Source: Paracoccaceae bacterium
GTDB lineage: Bacteria > Pseudomonadota > Alphaproteobacteria > Rhodobacterales > Rhodobacteraceae
Length of the DNA stretch: 9,432 nucleotides
NCBI GenBank assembly: GCA_018222665.1
Contig: JAAEZW010000056.1
Coordinates: forward strand, 1 to 9,432
Direction: 5' to 3'
A program made the position numbers and the translations under genes. The notes under the pieces are model-generated. The model saw only the letters and a list, made by a program, of their open reading frames with translations, did no database searches and was not told where the DNA came from. Shown one piece after another: positions 7,435 to 9,432 of this stretch (position 1 is its first letter; each line of letters begins with the position of its first letter).

Positions 7435-7577
7435 AAAATATGGGGAAAATCGGTGAAAATAAGTCATGCAAAAAGCGCATAGGCGGCATGCATTTTTTCC
7501 TGCTAGTCAGGAGGTACGCAGAGGGATAGCCGCACCGCAGAATTTCTCTTATCTCCCTGAATAGAAGGATCTCTGCA
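7435..7577 (+). promoter_or_regulatory. Upstream region and leader of the DUF1127 gene: phased A-tracts, inverted repeats, orphan AGGAGG
   Basis: This gene-free stretch precedes the DUF1127 start. A-runs at 7435-7438, 7446-7449, 7456-7459 and 7470-7474 are spaced about 10-14 bp and suggest curved DNA. GCAT (7477-7480) pairs with ATGC on either side (7466-7469 or 7488-7491). A perfect AGGAGG (7509-7514) has no start codon at a usable distance and partly pairs in TCCTG/CAGGA (7498-7502/7508-7512). CAGAGGGATA (7519-7528) pairs with TATCTCCCTG (7550-7559) at nine of ten positions, counting one wobble. The true ribosome site GAAGGA (7564-7569) is just beyond. I could not identify a convincing -35/-10 pair. 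The function is inferred from position only. Confidence 0.4.
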
Positions 7578-7778
7578 ATGGCTGCAGTCAACACAAACTC
7601 AGTTGCCGCTTTTGTTTCTGGCAAAGGTCTCATCGCAACAACATTCGAAGCATTCCAACGCTGGAACGACGTGCGTCGCACACGCGCAGTTTTGTCAAAG
7701 CTGTCAGATCGCGAACTGACCGACATCGGCCTATGCCGTGGCGATATCGAAGATGTCGCACAAAAAACTGCGTTTTAA
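7578..7778 (+). CDS. DUF1127 (YjiS-like) small protein
   Basis: This is a 66-residue protein whose C-terminal half, RRTRAVLSKLSDRELTDIG (33-51) followed by LCRGDIEDVA, is the Arg-rich DUF1127 motif common in alphaproteobacteria. DUF1127 proteins are short; in Rhodobacter sphaeroides one member (CcaF1) has been reported to bind RNA and affect small-RNA maturation and RNA turnover, and others in the order are stress-linked. Whether this copy does the same is inference, since its N-terminal half (Ala/Val/Thr-rich, then FEAFQRWND) looks different. The start has GAAGGA 8 nt upstream. It is a single-gene unit: divergent from ruvC, convergent with prmA, and closed by its own intrinsic terminator. 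It has one cysteine (Cys53), inside the conserved LCRGD turn. No CcsR-type small RNA with CCUCCUCCC loops is visible downstream. Confidence 0.9.
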   Translation: MAAVNTNSVAAFVSGKGLIATTFEAFQRWNDVRRTRAVLSKLSDRELTDIGLCRGDIEDVAQKTAF

Positions 7779-7802
7779 ATTTTTAAAGCTTGTAACGAGT
7801 GC

Positions 7803-7835
7803 GGGCCGCGTCTTTCCAAACGCGGCCCTTTTTTT
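7803..7835 (+). terminator. Rho-independent terminator of the DUF1127 gene
   Basis: GGGCCGCG (7803-7810) pairs perfectly with CGCGGCCC (7821-7828). An extra T-A pair can close the loop, and a run of seven T (7829-7835) follows. It starts 24 nt after the DUF1127 stop. On the opposite strand the hairpin lies just past the prmA stop but lacks a T-run there, so it should act mainly on the plus strand. Confidence 0.92.
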
Positions 7836-7843
7836 ATGCACGA

Positions 7844-8710
7844 TTATTTTTGCAAGGTCAGCGTTGACCATTCCCCAATATCTTCGCGGTGGGCCAGCGT
7901 AAGTCCATTTGCAACATAGGCTGCAGTCACATCCTCGGCCTGTTCCACCAGCAAACCAGATAGGATTACATATCCCCCTGACGCCGCATGTGCAGCCACA
8001 TCAGGTGCCAATTCGATCAGTGGGCCTTTTAGGATATTTGCGAAAATCAAATCAAAGGGGGCTGCATCATGGAGAGTAGGATGATCAAACCCTGCGGCCT
8101 CGACACAGATCACACGATCAGTCAAATCATTTGCTGCGGCATTTGCGCGGGCCACGTCAACGGCCACCTCATCAATATCACTGGCAATAACGGGGTTGGG
8201 CCAGATGCGCGCTGCCGCCATGGCCAAAACCGCCGTTCCGCATCCAATGTCAGCCACGTTTTGCCCAACATACCCCTGCCCTGCCAATCGATCCAGCGCA
8301 CGCAAACATCCCAATGTCGTGCCATGATGCCCCGTGCCAAAGGCCATCGCGGCCTCAATCAACAGCGGTTCACAATCCTCTGGAACCTTATCCGCGTCAT
8401 GTGATCCGTAAACGAAAAACTGCCCCGCAACGACAGGCTGCAATTCGCGCTTTACCTTGGCAACCCAGTCAGTCTCGGGCACTTCTGATATGGCAAATTC
8501 GCCTGCACCAAAGGCCACGGACAACAGCATCAGGGCGGCCAAATCGGGTTTTTCGGTAAAATACCCCCCAATTTCCCAAAGCCCTGATCCATCCTCAAGT
8601 TCAAAAACACCAACACCCAAGGGTTCAGGATCCATGCGCTCCATCGCCTCTGACAGGGCATAGGCGGCCTCTTTTCCATCTACTGTGGTCAGGGTGGTAA
8701 AGGTTGTCAT
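7844..8710 (-). CDS. prmA: PrmA, ribosomal protein L11 methyltransferase
   Basis: PrmA uses S-adenosylmethionine to methylate ribosomal protein L11. The 288-residue protein has the family layout: an N-terminal substrate-recognition domain (about 1-95), then a class I methyltransferase domain. Key motifs are AMAFGTGHHGTT (121-132, the AFGTGxHxTT signature), VADIGCGTAVLAMAA (152-166, the cofactor-binding glycine loop, with Ala160 where Gly is common), SDIDEVAVDVARAN (177-190) and FANIL (223-227, the catalytic-pocket NIL). An AGGA site 6 nt before the ATG supports the start. It follows the transporter gene by 19 nt and is probably cotranscribed with it; its 3' end faces the DUF1127 gene. Related small-molecule methyltransferases share the fold, but the AFGTG and NIL motifs favour PrmA. 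Confidence 0.95.
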   Translation of the reverse strand: MTTFTTLTTVDGKEAAYALSEAMERMDPEPLGVGVFELEDGSGLWEIGGYFTEKPDLAALMLLSVAFGAGEFAISEVPETDWVAKVKRELQPVVAGQFFVYGSHDADKVPEDCEPLLIEAAMAFGTGHHGTTLGCLRALDRLAGQGYVGQNVADIGCGTAVLAMAAARIWPNPVIASDIDEVAVDVARANAAANDLTDRVICVEAAGFDHPTLHDAAPFDLIFANILKGPLIELAPDVAAHAASGGYVILSGLLVEQAEDVTAAYVANGLTLAHREDIGEWSTLTLQK

Positions 8711-8729
8711 GATAAATCCTTGTACTGTT

Positions 8730-9432
8730 TTATGCCGCCTTAGGCGCCGAATTGGCCCAGGTCAACACGGTTTCATTCCCCTCTGCTGGATTGCGCGGGA
8801 TCAAAAGGGATAAGAGGAAAGACGCAAAGGCCATTCCCGTTGCAATCACAAAGACCGCGCCAGGCGACACCAACCAAATATATCCCAGACCCGCAGGCAG
8901 GAACACCGCAGCGATATGATTGATTGTAAAGGCCACGGCCGCGGTGGGCGCAATATCAGCGGGGTCGGCAATTTTTTGGAAATAGGTTTTGATCGCCAAT
9001 GCCATCGCAAAAAAGATATGGTCAAGCACATAGAGGATTGAGGCCAAAATCACGCCCCAGCCAAAGAAATAGATGCCGCCATATGCGCCAAATACAATCG
9101 TCAAACCGATGTATTCAAAATTCAAAACGCGTCTTTCGCCAAAATGGCCAACCGCACGTCCAATAAAGGGTGCAACCACGATATTGATCATCAAATTGAT
9201 CAGATAAAGCGCCGTGATTTCATGCACGTCAAACCCAAAGCGTTCGACCATCATAAAGCCCGCAAACACCAAAAAGATTTGACGCCGCGCCCCTGCCATG
9301 AATTGCAATGCATAATAAAGCCAGTAGCGTTTGCGCAGAACCATTTGTTTGCGCTGTGGGGTTGGGGCCTCAAACTGGGGATAGGCAATCAAACAGAAAA
9401 TCGCGATTGCAACCGTGGCCCCACCCGAGATG
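8730..9432 (-). CDS. Major-facilitator-type membrane transporter, C-terminal half (cut by window edge)
   Basis: The frame is open to the right edge, so the real start lies outside the window; the first possible in-window start, a TTG at 9392, would fall inside a membrane helix and is not credible. About 234 residues are visible. They show a hydrophobic segment at the edge (ISGGATVAIAIFCLIAYPQF), a basic cytoplasmic loop (PTPQRKQMVLRKRYW) and about six further membrane segments ending in FASFLLSLLIPRNP, then a short tail. One helix plus a basic loop plus six helices is the pattern of the second half of a 12-helix MFS carrier. Short basic turns such as GHFGERR fit MFS loops. The substrate cannot be inferred. 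The stop is 19 nt before prmA. Confidence 0.8.
   Translation of the reverse strand, partial: ISGGATVAIAIFCLIAYPQFEAPTPQRKQMVLRKRYWLYYALQFMAGARRQIFLVFAGFMMVERFGFDVHEITALYLINLMINIVVAPFIGRAVGHFGERRVLNFEYIGLTIVFGAYGGIYFFGWGVILASILYVLDHIFFAMALAIKTYFQKIADPADIAPTAAVAFTINHIAAVFLPAGLGYIWLVSPGAVFVIATGMAFASFLLSLLIPRNPAEGNETVLTWANSAPKAA

Noticed and set aside
7526..7564. Possible leader peptide starting at ATA after AGGAGG
   Set aside because: ATA is almost never used as a bacterial start, and the 12-codon product has no notable feature.
7286..7577. Mobile element, attachment site or CRISPR in the largest gene-free region
   Set aside because: No terminal inverted repeats, target duplication, tRNA fragment or regular spacer-repeat pattern is present; only short repeats of a few bases are seen.
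7412..7726. Open frame of 104 codons on the minus strand opposite the DUF1127 gene
   Set aside because: It is antisense to a recognised small gene with good ribosome site and terminator, has no family resemblance, and runs into low-complexity intergenic sequence.
7803..7828. Bidirectional terminator serving prmA equally
   Set aside because: The stem is near the prmA stop, but the minus-strand side is followed by GCACTCG rather than a T-run, so efficient intrinsic termination of prmA is not supported.
7779..7843. CcsR-like small RNA downstream of the DUF1127 gene
   Set aside because: Only one hairpin, the terminator, is present; its loop has no CCUCCUCCC motif and there is no room for a repeated set.

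Overview
The window looks like a chromosomal housekeeping region from an alphaproteobacterium, most likely a marine Rhodobacterales (Roseobacter-type) bacterium. The reasons are the protein sequences (TolB, TolA, RuvC, a DUF1127 mini-protein), the co-linear order ruvC-ruvA-ruvB-(unknown)-ybgC-tolQ-tolR-tolA-tolB-pal that I recall from that order, and moderate GC by eye. I see no transposase, phage gene, CRISPR array, tRNA or rRNA.

Reading on the minus strand from the right edge, the window opens inside a major-facilitator transporter (C-terminal half only). It is followed 19 nt later by prmA, the ribosomal protein L11 methyltransferase. This pair converges on a small plus-strand DUF1127 gene (7578-7778), which has its own good ribosome binding site and a textbook intrinsic terminator at 7803-7835. 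A 292-nt divergent intergenic region (7286-7577) separates DUF1127 from ruvC. It holds a plausible ruvC promoter, phased A-tracts and several small inverted repeats in the DUF1127 leader.

The rest is a tightly packed minus-strand train. The ruvC-ruvA-ruvB genes encode the Holliday-junction resolvase, the junction-binding protein and the branch-migration motor. A 227-residue soluble protein of unknown function follows. Next come ybgC (acyl-CoA thioesterase) and the Tol-Pal system: the tolQ-tolR inner-membrane motor, the tolA energy transducer, periplasmic tolB and the lipoprotein pal, cut by the left edge. Most junctions overlap by 1-4 nt or are separated by 1-24 nt, which suggests translational coupling. 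The only larger gaps in the train are 96 nt before tolQ (with a hairpin) and 54 nt before pal.

Functionally the window joins DNA repair (RuvABC) with outer-membrane constriction and integrity (Tol-Pal), and adds ribosome modification (PrmA). No clearly new system is visible. The best leads are the unknown gene bridging ruvB and ybgC, and the structured, probably curved leader of the DUF1127 gene.
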